From positions 1-6,252 of the forward strand of contig JAIVHD010000038.1 of NCBI GenBank assembly GCA_020201235.1: DNA of 6,252 nucleotides. The letters run 5' to 3'. The translations under genes were made by a program, and so were the position numbers. Shown here piece after piece: positions 1 to 5,299 of this stretch (positions within the stretch are counted from its first letter, which is position 1; each line of letters opens with the position of its first letter). The notes under the pieces were generated by a model that was given only the letters and a program-made list of their open reading frames with translations, was not told where the DNA came from and made no database searches. This DNA is from Lysobacteraceae bacterium. Lineage in GTDB: Bacteria; Pseudomonadota; Gammaproteobacteria; Xanthomonadales; Wenzhouxiangellaceae.

Positions 1-1
1 G

Positions 2-232
2 GTATTCCTGCCGGTCAAATCCGTCGGCGTGACCGGCGACGGCCGCCGTTACGACTATGTGGTCGCACTGCGCGCGGTGGAGACCATCGACTTCATGACC
101 GCCCGTTGGGCGCACCTGCCCTATGAGTTTCTCGACCACTGCTCGCGCCGAATCATCAACGAGATTCCGCGTATCTCCCGCGTGGTCTACGACATCACCG
201 GCAAACCGCCTGGGACGATAGAGTGGGAGTAG
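2..232 (+). CDS. guaA: GMP synthase (glutamine-hydrolysing), C-terminal fragment
   Basis: This is the last 76 codons of GMP synthase, which converts XMP, ATP and glutamine to GMP in cytosolic purine synthesis. The frame is open from base 2, so the gene starts upstream of the window. The visible part is the C-terminal dimerisation domain. It shows the conserved run LPVKSVGV, then [53 protein letters not shown] and a TAG stop, which is the usual GuaA terminus. The GTG at 29 is an internal Val, not a start. The last codons overlap the left copy of a 12-bp repeat (219-230), so the extreme 3' end, including the stop, may have been supplied by the inserted element. The encoded terminus IEWE is unchanged. 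The right-hand copy of the repeat continues GAGTGGGAGTGA, which would be an equally good guaA end with a TGA stop. Confidence 0.97.
   Translation, partial: VFLPVKSVGVTGDGRRYDYVVALRAVETIDFMTARWAHLPYEFLDHCSRRIINEIPRISRVVYDITGKPPGTIEWE
219..230 (+). repeat. Left attachment-site repeat (attL core) within guaA
   Basis: The sequence TAGAGTGGGAGT covers the codons for the end of IEWE. It is identical to 1844-1855. The copies diverge immediately after, AG here and GA at the right end, so any strand exchange lay within or to the left of these 12 bases. Confidence 0.75.
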
Positions 233-301
233 GCGGAATTCATAATATATTGATAAATAACAATAAAATATCTTGAATTAACGATATAATCTGCATCATC
301 A

Positions 302-321
302 ATGGTATTTTTCATGGTATT
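302..321 (+). repeat. 20-bp direct repeat, left copy; candidate recombinase arm site
   Basis: The sequence ATGGTATTTTTCATGGTATT is identical at 1766-1785 in the same orientation. Each copy is itself two ATGGTATT boxes spaced 12 bp apart. One further box occurs inverted at 350-357 (AATACCAT). This copy starts 71 bp inside the left att repeat. In a circular form the two copies would flank the joined att core, as arm-type sites do for phage-like integrases. The role is inferred from position and symmetry. Confidence 0.7.
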
Positions 322-336
322 TTCAGCGCGCTGAAA
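321..336. repeat. Perfect 16-bp palindrome next to the left 20-bp repeat
   Basis: TTTCAGCGCGCTGAAA is fully self-complementary and shares its first base with the end of the 20-bp repeat. No matching palindrome sits by the right copy, so it is specific to the left end. It could be a site for a dimeric DNA-binding protein. No T-run follows, so it is not an intrinsic terminator. The rest of the gene-free stretch 233-436 is AT-rich, with short weak inverted repeats such as TATTG/CAATA at 248-265, and I see no further gene in it. Confidence 0.5.
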
Positions 337-444
337 CGCAAAAAGCAGCAATACCATGAGTGGCAGATTGGCGTAATCATGGTTTCAGCGGTTGGCGCTC
401 AGATATTGCCTTTGAACGAGCGCGGCGTGATCTTGGGTTATAAA

Positions 445-473
445 CACGCCAATTCTATCTATAATATGGCGTG
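445..473 (+). promoter_or_regulatory. Putative fic promoter -10 box bracketed by an inverted repeat
   Basis: A perfect -10 hexamer TATAAT lies at 460-465, about 100 bp before the fic start codon. It is enclosed by the 7-bp inverted repeat CACGCCA (445-451) and TGGCGTG (467-473), separated by 15 bases. A further GGCGTG at 424-429 forms a second inverted pair with the CACGCC at 445-450. No good -35 hexamer is visible at the expected distance (TTATAA at 438-443 is poor), which fits a regulated or activator-dependent promoter. A dimeric regulator bound here would block RNA polymerase. The regulator is unknown; the winged-helix tail of the Fic protein is one candidate. Confidence 0.5.
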
Positions 474-547
474 AATAAGTGCTAAAATCGCGCCATGACA
501 AAGTGGCAGGATCGACAGTTTGCACGGCCGAAGGCCGCCCGTCAGGG

Positions 548-569
548 TGCGGCACAGGGATGTGCCGCA
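548..569 (+). promoter_or_regulatory. Hairpin holding the fic ribosome-binding site in its loop; CsrA/RsmA-like site
   Basis: TGCGGCACA (548-556), loop GGGA (557-560) and TGTGCCGCA (561-569) form a perfect 9-bp stem with a four-base loop. The Shine-Dalgarno AGGGA (556-560) spans the stem top and loop, eight bases before the ATG at 569, and the A of that ATG closes the stem. Bases 552-563 match the CsrA SELEX consensus RUACARGGAUGU at 11 of 12 positions, with the GGA in the loop as CsrA prefers. A second small hairpin, CGGCC-GAA-GGCCG, lies upstream at 525-537. The structure would hinder initiation and could be a CsrA repression site. It also resembles the hairpin at 2327-2342, so it may derive from a dispersed repeat. 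Confidence 0.6.
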
Positions 570-1714
570 TGAAATGGATATGGCAACAACCCGATTGGCC
601 CGGTTTCCGCTACGACAAGCTTGCTCTCGAACACCGGGAACTTGAATTTCGCCTGAACTCAGAGCGCTTGGCTGGCAGCTTTGATGCACTTCCTATGGCA
701 TCTAAAGAGGATGCCACGATCGATTTGATGCTTTCCGAGGCCATCAAAACCAGCGCCATCGAGGGCGAGGATCTGGACAGAGAATCGGTCAGGTCATCCC
801 TTCTTTCTTTAATTACATCGGATACGCTACCGGACAATCCAGACCAGAAAGCGGCGGGGGCCGCGATGCTGCTGGTGGATGTTCGCAAGACCTGGCAAAC
901 ATCGCTGACACACGATCTGCTGGGCAAGTGGCAATCCATGGCTGTCCCGGAACAGCGCTACACGTCTATTCTGCGAGGCGCATACCGCAACGATCCTTCG
1001 CCAATGCAAATAGTGAGCGGGCCTTACGGGCGGGAAAAGGTTCACTATGAAGCCCCGCCAGCGATTCGGGTGCCTGATGAAATGGCGAGATTCCTCGACT
1101 GGTACAACAAGATCAGCCCTTCGAAAGGTGAAAAGAAGATACCCGGGATTGCCAGGGCAGGTATTGCACACCTCTGGTTTGAAGTGATCCATCCCTTCGA
1201 TGACGGGAATGGGCGAGTCGGTAGGGCGATTGCTGACCATGCGCTTTCGCAGTCTCTCGGCTATCCGACCACCGCTTGTCTTGCCACGGCGATAGAGGGA
1301 GACAAAAAATCTTATTATCTGCAACTGGAGAAAGCGAGCCGTGGAAGCCTGGACGTTAATGCCTGGCTTGATTACTTTGCCGACAGGGTCATCAAGGCAC
1401 AGGAAATTGCCAGGGAAGAAGTGGATTTTGTACTGGCCAAGGCACGTTTCTACGAAACCTATGGTGACCAGTTGAATGAGCGGCAGGCCAGGATGGTATC
1501 TCGGGTGTTTGCTGAAGGTCGAAAGGGCTTTGAAGGCGGAATAACGACCAGGAAATATGAAGCTATTACCAGGTGTCCCAACCGAACAGCCAGCCGTGAT
1601 CTTTCAGATCTGGTTGCCAAGAGGATCATCATCCCGCTACGGGGCGGCGGCAGAACGACCCGTTATGAGTTAAACGTTGCCGAACCGGCCGGATTTGGTT
1701 TGGGGAAGGAATGA
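569..1714 (+). CDS. Fic family protein AMP-transferase (DUF4172-type, class II self-inhibited)
   Basis: This is a 381-residue Fic protein. Fic enzymes usually transfer AMP from ATP to a hydroxyl side chain of a target protein. The N-terminus, MKWIWQQPDWPGFRYD, is the typical start of the DUF4172 Fic group and fixes the start at ATG 569 rather than the in-frame GTG 479 or ATG 560. Residues 61-66, TSAIEG, are the (S/T)xxxE(G/N) inhibitory motif with Glu65, N-terminal to the core (class II). Residues 137-164 are the usual target-binding flap region. The complete catalytic motif HPFDDGNGRVGR is at 208-219, with catalytic His208 and the phosphate-binding GNGR. Residues about 298-368 resemble the winged-helix tail of this group (LNERQ, GGITTRKYEAIT, ASRDLSDLV, GRTTRYEL). 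All active-site residues are present, so an active, self-restrained enzyme is expected. No antitoxin gene is adjacent. It is the only gene in the guaA element. The target is unknown. Confidence 0.93.
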   Translation: MKWIWQQPDWPGFRYDKLALEHRELEFRLNSERLAGSFDALPMASKEDATIDLMLSEAIKTSAIEGEDLDRESVRSSLLSLITSDTLPDNPDQKAAGAAMLLVDVRKTWQTSLTHDLLGKWQSMAVPEQRYTSILRGAYRNDPSPMQIVSGPYGREKVHYEAPPAIRVPDEMARFLDWYNKISPSKGEKKIPGIARAGIAHLWFEVIHPFDDGNGRVGRAIADHALSQSLGYPTTACLATAIEGDKKSYYLQLEKASRGSLDVNAWLDYFADRVIKAQEIAREEVDFVLAKARFYETYGDQLNERQARMVSRVFAEGRKGFEGGITTRKYEAITRCPNRTASRDLSDLVAKRIIIPLRGGGRTTRYELNVAEPAGFGLGKE

Positions 1715-1765
1715 TTTACTGTGTGACCAAGTGATTTTTGTGTCGATTAGCAGGAATTTCTGAGC

Positions 1766-1785
1766 ATGGTATTTTTCATGGTATT
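1766..1785 (+). repeat. 20-bp direct repeat, right copy; candidate recombinase arm site
   Basis: ATGGTATTTTTCATGGTATT is identical to 302-321 and ends 58 bp before the right att repeat. Just beyond it, TTTTCATG (1773-1780) and CATGAAAA (1795-1802) form an inverted repeat. The tract 1786-1843 is very AT-rich and contains AATAAG/CTTATT arms (1801-1806 and 1833-1838). No gene is seen between the fic stop and the right end. Confidence 0.7.
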
Positions 1786-1843
1786 ACCGATTATCATGAA
1801 AATAAGTCATTGAAAATAAATGTTAAAAAATGCTTATTTACAG

Positions 1844-1855
1844 TAGAGTGGGAGT
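1844..1855 (+). repeat. Right attachment-site repeat (attR core)
   Basis: TAGAGTGGGAGT duplicates the end of guaA (219-230). It is followed by GACTGG, so the context reads GAGTGGGAGTGA, a plausible intact guaA terminus with a TGA stop. This is probably the displaced original chromosomal end of guaA. The stretch from here to 1986 contains no gene I recognise. Confidence 0.75.
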
Positions 1856-2324
1856 GACTGGCATCACAGGTGAGGCTTCAAGATCCCGCAGTTGAGCGAT
1901 AGACAGTATAAAAACACAGTATCGCAAGGACGCGGATCACGCCCTACGCGGCGGCCAGGACGGCCACCCGGGACCGGGATGCTGGTCGTTACCAGCGTCA
2001 CCGTCCCGAGCAAACCCTGCTACACCAGATTGTTGAGCAGCACTACACGACCTTCACCGCGCATCTGGCGCTGCGGGGCACGGAACTGCCAGTGTATGTT
2101 CAGCGTGAATTCGATTACCTCAAGTGCGACCGGTTGGAACATGGCTTTTTACGGGTCCGCTGCGAGTCGTGTAACGTCGAGTAACTGGTTGCCTTCAGTT
2201 GCACCAACAGTAGGCGCTTTAGGCGAACCCTGCGGCTTCTGCCTCAGTTGCGGGACGCGACGAATGTCTGAAAGCGCGGCGCTGCCCGTCGATGAAGTCC
2301 TGCCCGAACAGCCCATGCGCCAGT

Positions 2325-2372
2325 TAACGCCAGGGATGGCGTGTAGTAGAGCAATGCAGGAGCAATTGCCGA
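2325..2372 (+). repeat. 48-bp double-hairpin repeat (copy A) inserted in the transposase relic
   Basis: Compared with the expected protein (PMRQ-W-VLSFP), 48 extra bases split the Trp codon without changing frame. They contain two adjacent hairpins. The first is ACGCCA-GGGA-TGGCGT (2327-2342). The second is GCAATGC-AGGA-GCAATTGC (2351-2369), with one bulged A. Both loops carry GGA. The last 19 bases of the unit, GCAGGAGCAATTGCCGAGG at 2356-2374, recur with one mismatch on the opposite strand at 2895-2913. No target duplication is evident. Confidence 0.7.
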
Positions 2373-2410
2373 GGGTGCTGAGTTTCCCGCTCCAACTGGG
2401 TTTTCTGTTC

Positions 2411-2460
2411 GCTAGTGGTCCATGCGAACAGTTACCGAACTTTGCGCATGGACCACTAGC
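2411..2460. repeat. Palindromic mini-insertion with CTAG duplication
   Basis: GCTAGTGGTCCATGCG (2411-2426) and CGCATGGACCACTAGC (2445-2460) are perfect 16-bp inverted arms around an 18-base centre. Removing one CTAG plus the 40 bp between the CTAG copies restores FLFAS-QPEI, the expected transposase text. The simplest reading is a 40-bp element, with ends TGGTCCATGCG and CGCATGGACCA, inserted at a CTAG target with 4-bp duplication. It shifts the reading frame. No T-run follows, so it is not a terminator. It is too small to encode anything and may be a non-autonomous element or an excision residue. Confidence 0.65.
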
Positions 2461-2606
2461 CAGCCCGAGATCACGGCCGGGTGCTGGGCATCGTCTACCG
2501 CGTGATCGTGCCACATTTGATCAGGAGCGGAGGGCATACTCATACGATGGCCGGTACCGATGCGGTCACCCTGATCCAGCGCTTCAGTAGTGCGCTGAAC
2601 CTCAAC

Positions 2607-2647
2607 ATGCCCCAGGGTGCCTTCTCTCGATGCTACGCATCAATTCA
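2607..2647. other. Third short insertion in the transposase relic (about 41 bp)
   Basis: The expected continuous text around the HUH motif is split between SALNLN (ending 2606, one frame) and LVHYHPL (from 2648, another frame). The 41 bases between do not fit the family and move the frame. They include a small hairpin, GATGC-TAC-GCATC, at about 2629-2641. The exact edges are uncertain because no target duplication is evident. Confidence 0.45.
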
Positions 2648-2894
2648 CTTGTCCACTATCACCCGCTTTTCCTCGATGGTGTGTATGTCGATCACACTAA
2701 TGAAACAGCCTGGTTCAGATGGGTCAAGGCGCCGACCAGTCAGGAACTTACTCAATTGTCGCACACCATCGCCCGTCGGGTCGGCCGCTTTCTGGAGCGG
2801 CAAGGCGTGCTGGTACGGGACGCGGAGAACAGCTACCCGGCCTCGGATGCGGTGGAGGACGATCCAATGAATTCCCTGCTGGGGCATTCCATCA

Positions 2895-2930
2895 CCTCGG
2901 CAACTGCTCCTGCGCCCATGGCGCCGTACC
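2895..2930 (-). repeat. Hairpin repeat copy B, reverse orientation, at the end of transposase homology
   Basis: CCTCGGCAACTGCTCCTGC (2895-2913) is the reverse complement of the 3' part of copy A (2356-2374) with one mismatch. It is followed by GCGCC-CAT-GGCGC (2912-2924), a hairpin in the place where copy A has its GGGA hairpin. Transposase homology ends at this repeat, so it marks a rearrangement or truncation point. The right edge is approximate. Confidence 0.55.
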
Positions 2931-2993
2931 ACACCAAACACGGCAAAGCCCCATGTCCCTAAATTGTCAAAGGCACATTCCTGTCGAGAGATC

Positions 2994-3020
2994 CGCCATG
3001 GATTGGCGAGGCCTTGCCAA
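2994..3020. repeat. Overlapping palindromes just upstream of the receptor promoter
   Basis: CGCCA-TGGAT-TGGCG (2994-3008) is a 5-bp stem with GGA in the loop, resembling the hairpins at 2327 and 548. It overlaps TTGGCGAGGCCTTGCCAA (3003-3020), an 18-bp near-palindrome whose right half contains the -35 box of the next gene. These could be alternative structures or a regulator site. The surrounding 2931-2993 holds nothing I recognise. Confidence 0.4.
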
Positions 3021-3054
3021 CCAGTAAACACTAAGTATAATACGAATCGTTCAC
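3014..3054 (+). promoter_or_regulatory. Near-consensus sigma-70 promoter with Fur-like box for the receptor operon
   Basis: TTGCCA (3014-3019, five of six to TTGACA), a 16-bp spacer and a perfect TATAAT (3036-3041) form a strong promoter with a start near 3048. Bases 3039-3054, AATACGAATCGTTCAC, match the Fur-box type sequence AATGATAATCGTTCTC at 12 of 16 positions and overlap the -10 and start site. They include the short palindrome ACGAATCGT. Binding there would repress initiation when iron is plentiful, as is usual for TonB receptors. The Fur assignment is inference from sequence and context. The ribosome site GAGG at 3066-3069 is seven bases before the ATG. Confidence 0.6.
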
Positions 3055-3076
3055 GTTACAACTACGAGGTATTTGC

Positions 3077-5299
3077 ATGTTTACGCACGAGGAATCCCGG
3101 TTCGGTTCTGGTTGGCGTTGCACAATGGCGCTGCTTTCGGCAACGCTGCTGGCCGGAAATGCGACAGCGCAGTCCCAGGGGCCGATCGAGGCCGAGCCAG
3201 GGGCGGTTGTGCTAGATACGATCACGGTAGTCGACAGCATTGAAACGTCGGCCCAGGCGGCGGCGCGGCTTAAAGCTGACGCACCCAACGCGATGGAGGT
3301 CATCGACGCCGAGCAGCTGCAGCAATTCAACGAGCAGGCGCTTGGCGACGCGCTGCGACGGTTGCCCGGCGTCACGTTCGATGGTACGAACCGTGCACGC
3401 GAAGTGCGGTTGCGCGGCTTGCCGGGCGAATATACGCAGGTGCTGATCAACGGCAGGCCGATGATCGACGGCGAGTCCCGGCGCAGTTTCGAGGTCGACC
3501 GGATTCCCACTGGGCTGGTCGAGCGCGTGGAAGTGATCCGCGCGCCGCGGGCGATCTACAACGGGCAGGGTGCTGCCGGTACCGTCAACATCGTGCTGAA
3601 AAATGGTGTGGACTCGTTGTCGGATAGCGAGCTGGCGGTAGGCGCCGGCTATCTCGAAGACAACGATGAACTGGGCGAGGTAACGTTCTCGCACGGCGAA
3701 AGAACCGGCCCCCTGGAAGTGGCGCTGGCCGGTTCGTTGCAACGCTTTCGGCGCAGCGAGAGTAAGGATGCATTCGAATTCGATGCCGGCGGCGTGCCTG
3801 ACGGCGGCGTGCTGGAACTCAACGAGCGGCGTTTCGACCAGGTCAACCTGATTCCGCGTTTTGCCCTGCAAACCGAAGGTGCCGGCCGCTTCGAGTTCGA
3901 CCCGTTCTACCTGCGCACTAAAGAACTCCGGGACGATATCGCGACCGACCTGGAGGACGACCAGGTGACCACCGACCGGGTTAGCGACGAACAGCGTGAA
4001 AGAGTCAGAGAAAGCTATGGCTTTCGCGCCGACTGGAAGCGTGCCATCGGCGCATCCGCGCAGCTGCGCGTGGGCTTCGACTGGCAGCAGGGCAAGACCG
4101 ACACCGATCGCGATGAAACCCGCTTCAACGCCGACGGTAGTATCGACCGTGAGCGGCAGCGCACCGAAATGATCGACCTGTCATTGATCCGGCCGGAAGC
4201 CGCTCTGAATATTGCTGTCGGCGCCCACGACATCAGCTTCGGCATCGGCGCCGAGCTGCGCGAACACGATGAAACCAATTCCGAGGTTCGCAACGGCTCA
4301 TTGCGGCCGCCACGCGAGGACCGCGTGTTTAACGTTGATGAAGACGTGTTGTTCGCGTTCGCCGAGGACGTCTGGCAGGTCAACGAACGTCTCGGCCTGA
4401 CCGGCGGCTTGCGCCTGGAAAACTCGGATACCGAAACGACCGATTTCTTCGGTACGACCACCTCGCAAGACGTCGCATTCCTGCTGCCTTCGCTGAACGC
4501 GGTTTTCGCCGCCACACCCAATACCGACGTGCGTCTCGGCGTTGCGCGGACCTTGCGCCGGCCCGACCTGCGGTCGCTTTCGCCAGCCGTCGACGAACAG
4601 GACGGCACCCCGGCCGAACCGGATGTACAGGGCAACCCGAACCAGGAACCCGAATCCATCTGGGGCCTGGACGCCGGCCTGGACTATTTCTTCGCCAACG
4701 ATCGCGGCTACGTATCGCTGAATCTTTTCGCGCGCGAATTTGAAGACAAGATAGAGCTGGTCACCGAGCAGTTTGGCGGACGTTTTGTCGCCTCGCCGCA
4801 GAATGTGGGGGATGCCCGTGCGGCCGGGGTCGAGGCTGCGGGCCGCGTGCCGCTGGACGCGGTCGGCTTCAACAACACAACGTTATGGGGCAATGCGACC
4901 TATACGGACTCCCGCGTCGACGCGGTCGGCGGCGGGTCGAGGCGTTTTCTGAATCAGCCGGATGCCGTAGCAAATCTGGGCGTAGACTACTTTTTCATGC
5001 CCTGGCGGGCGACGTTTGGGCTCTCCGTCAATCATACGACTTCGGTCGATCAGACGCAGCGACTGGCCAACGGCGGATTTCTCGATCAATCGATCGAGGA
5101 ACGGACCCGGCTGGACCTGTCGATCAAAAGTCAGGTGACTGAAAAGCTCGAGGTGTCCCTCAGCGCAACCAATCTTCTGGGCCAGACCGAGGATCGGGTC
5201 GACCGGGTGCTCGATGGGGCCGGTATGGTCGAAGCCGTCACGCGTACCCGAGAACCCACGTACCGTAGCGTATTCGCACGCTTGAAATGGCATTTTTGA
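3077..5299 (+). CDS. TonB-dependent outer-membrane receptor (probable siderophore or metal-chelate uptake)
   Basis: This complete 740-residue protein has the architecture of a ligand-gated outer-membrane transporter powered by TonB-ExbBD. Residues 1-31 are a signal peptide with a basic residue at 14, a hydrophobic stretch about 17-29, and probable cleavage after ATA-31. A TonB-box-like segment, DTITVVDS, is at 47-54. The plug runs from about 68 to 175 with GDALRRLPGV, VRLRGLPGEYTQVLINGRP, VERVEVIRAP and GAAGTVNIVLK, all family hallmarks. The rest is a beta-barrel with alternating aromatic strands, the conserved GNPNQEPES and PQNVGDARAAGVE motifs, and a terminal Phe (LKWHF) for Bam-dependent insertion. 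Length is normal and no break is seen. ATG 3077 is preferred over Met17 because it keeps the basic n-region and has the GAGG site. The downstream PepSY protein, translationally overlapping, points to iron-chelate uptake. The ligand cannot be told from sequence. Confidence 0.93.
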   Translation: MFTHEESRFGSGWRCTMALLSATLLAGNATAQSQGPIEAEPGAVVLDTITVVDSIETSAQAAARLKADAPNAMEVIDAEQLQQFNEQALGDALRRLPGVTFDGTNRAREVRLRGLPGEYTQVLINGRPMIDGESRRSFEVDRIPTGLVERVEVIRAPRAIYNGQGAAGTVNIVLKNGVDSLSDSELAVGAGYLEDNDELGEVTFSHGERTGPLEVALAGSLQRFRRSESKDAFEFDAGGVPDGGVLELNERRFDQVNLIPRFALQTEGAGRFEFDPFYLRTKELRDDIATDLEDDQVTTDRVSDEQRERVRESYGFRADWKRAIGASAQLRVGFDWQQGKTDTDRDETRFNADGSIDRERQRTEMIDLSLIRPEAALNIAVGAHDISFGIGAELREHDETNSEVRNGSLRPPREDRVFNVDEDVLFAFAEDVWQVNERLGLTGGLRLENSDTETTDFFGTTTSQDVAFLLPSLNAVFAATPNTDVRLGVARTLRRPDLRSLSPAVDEQDGTPAEPDVQGNPNQEPESIWGLDAGLDYFFANDRGYVSLNLFAREFEDKIELVTEQFGGRFVASPQNVGDARAAGVEAAGRVPLDAVGFNNTTLWGNATYTDSRVDAVGGGSRRFLNQPDAVANLGVDYFFMPWRATFGLSVNHTTSVDQTQRLANGGFLDQSIEERTRLDLSIKSQVTEKLEVSLSATNLLGQTEDRVDRVLDGAGMVEAVTRTREPTYRSVFARLKWHF

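Larger units (their letters stand above)
219..1855 (+). mobile_element. Minimal integrated element at the 3' end of guaA, carrying one fic gene and no integrase
   Basis: A 12-bp direct repeat, TAGAGTGGGAGT, occurs at the end of guaA (219-230) and again at 1844-1855. The 3' end of guaA is a known integration site for tyrosine-recombinase islands, which leave a copy of the gene's end at their far boundary. Between the repeats are about 1.6 kb with AT-rich ends and a GC-richer centre. A 20-bp direct repeat lies inside both ends at 302-321 and 1766-1785. The only cargo is a Fic gene. No integrase, excisionase or transposase ORF is present, so the element is either a deletion remnant of a larger island or a non-autonomous element moved in trans. 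The boundaries are read from the repeats. That it is mobile is inference. Confidence 0.75.
1987..2896 (+). pseudogene. IS91-family (HUH/Y2) transposase relic, multiply disrupted
   Basis: Fragments of one IS91-type transposase appear in order but in different frames. Bases 1987-2202 read RYQRHRPEQTLLHQIVEQ through LEHGFLRVRCESC to LVAFSC, broken by a TAA at 2182. After about 22 extra bases, 2229-2323 continue in another frame with CGFCLSCGTRRMSESAA and VDEVLPEQPMRQ, the zinc-binding region. Bases 2373-2415 give VLSFPLQLGFLFAS. A further frame from 2481 gives VLGIVYRVIVPHLI through DAVTLIQRFSSALNLN. From 2648 the text is LVHYHPLFLDGVYV, with the HYH metal-binding HUH motif at 2654-2662, continuing to RWVKAPTS, ARRVGRFLERQG and DDPMNSLLGHSIT at about 2896. 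Homology then stops. The C-terminal part with the catalytic tyrosines is absent. Three short insertions (2325-2372, 2411-2460, 2607-2647) account for several breaks. It cannot make a working transposase. The N-terminal boundary is approximate and no ATG is in frame. Confidence 0.85.

Noticed and set aside
479..568. N-terminal extension of the Fic protein from GTG 479 or ATG 560
   Set aside because: The family's conserved start MKWIWQ begins at ATG 569, which has AGGGA at a good distance. The upstream residues look like translated leader hairpins, and ATG 560 lies in the hairpin loop and stem.
548..569. Intrinsic transcription terminator before fic
   Set aside because: The hairpin is perfect but is followed by the coding start rather than a T-run.
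1715..1765. Antitoxin or small partner gene after fic
   Set aside because: The space to the right repeat is about 50 bp and holds no credible start and ribosome site. The N-terminal inhibitory motif in the Fic protein makes a separate antitoxin unnecessary.
219..1855. CRISPR array or tRNA gene as the integration target
   Set aside because: The direct repeats occur only as pairs over 1 kb apart, with no array spacing. No cloverleaf was seen; the duplicated sequence is the guaA 3' end.
1892..2590. 232-codon ORF as a real gene
   Set aside because: Only part of it (about 2229-2415) reads as IS91 transposase. The rest is out of frame with the homologous text, so it is a chance join across the relic.
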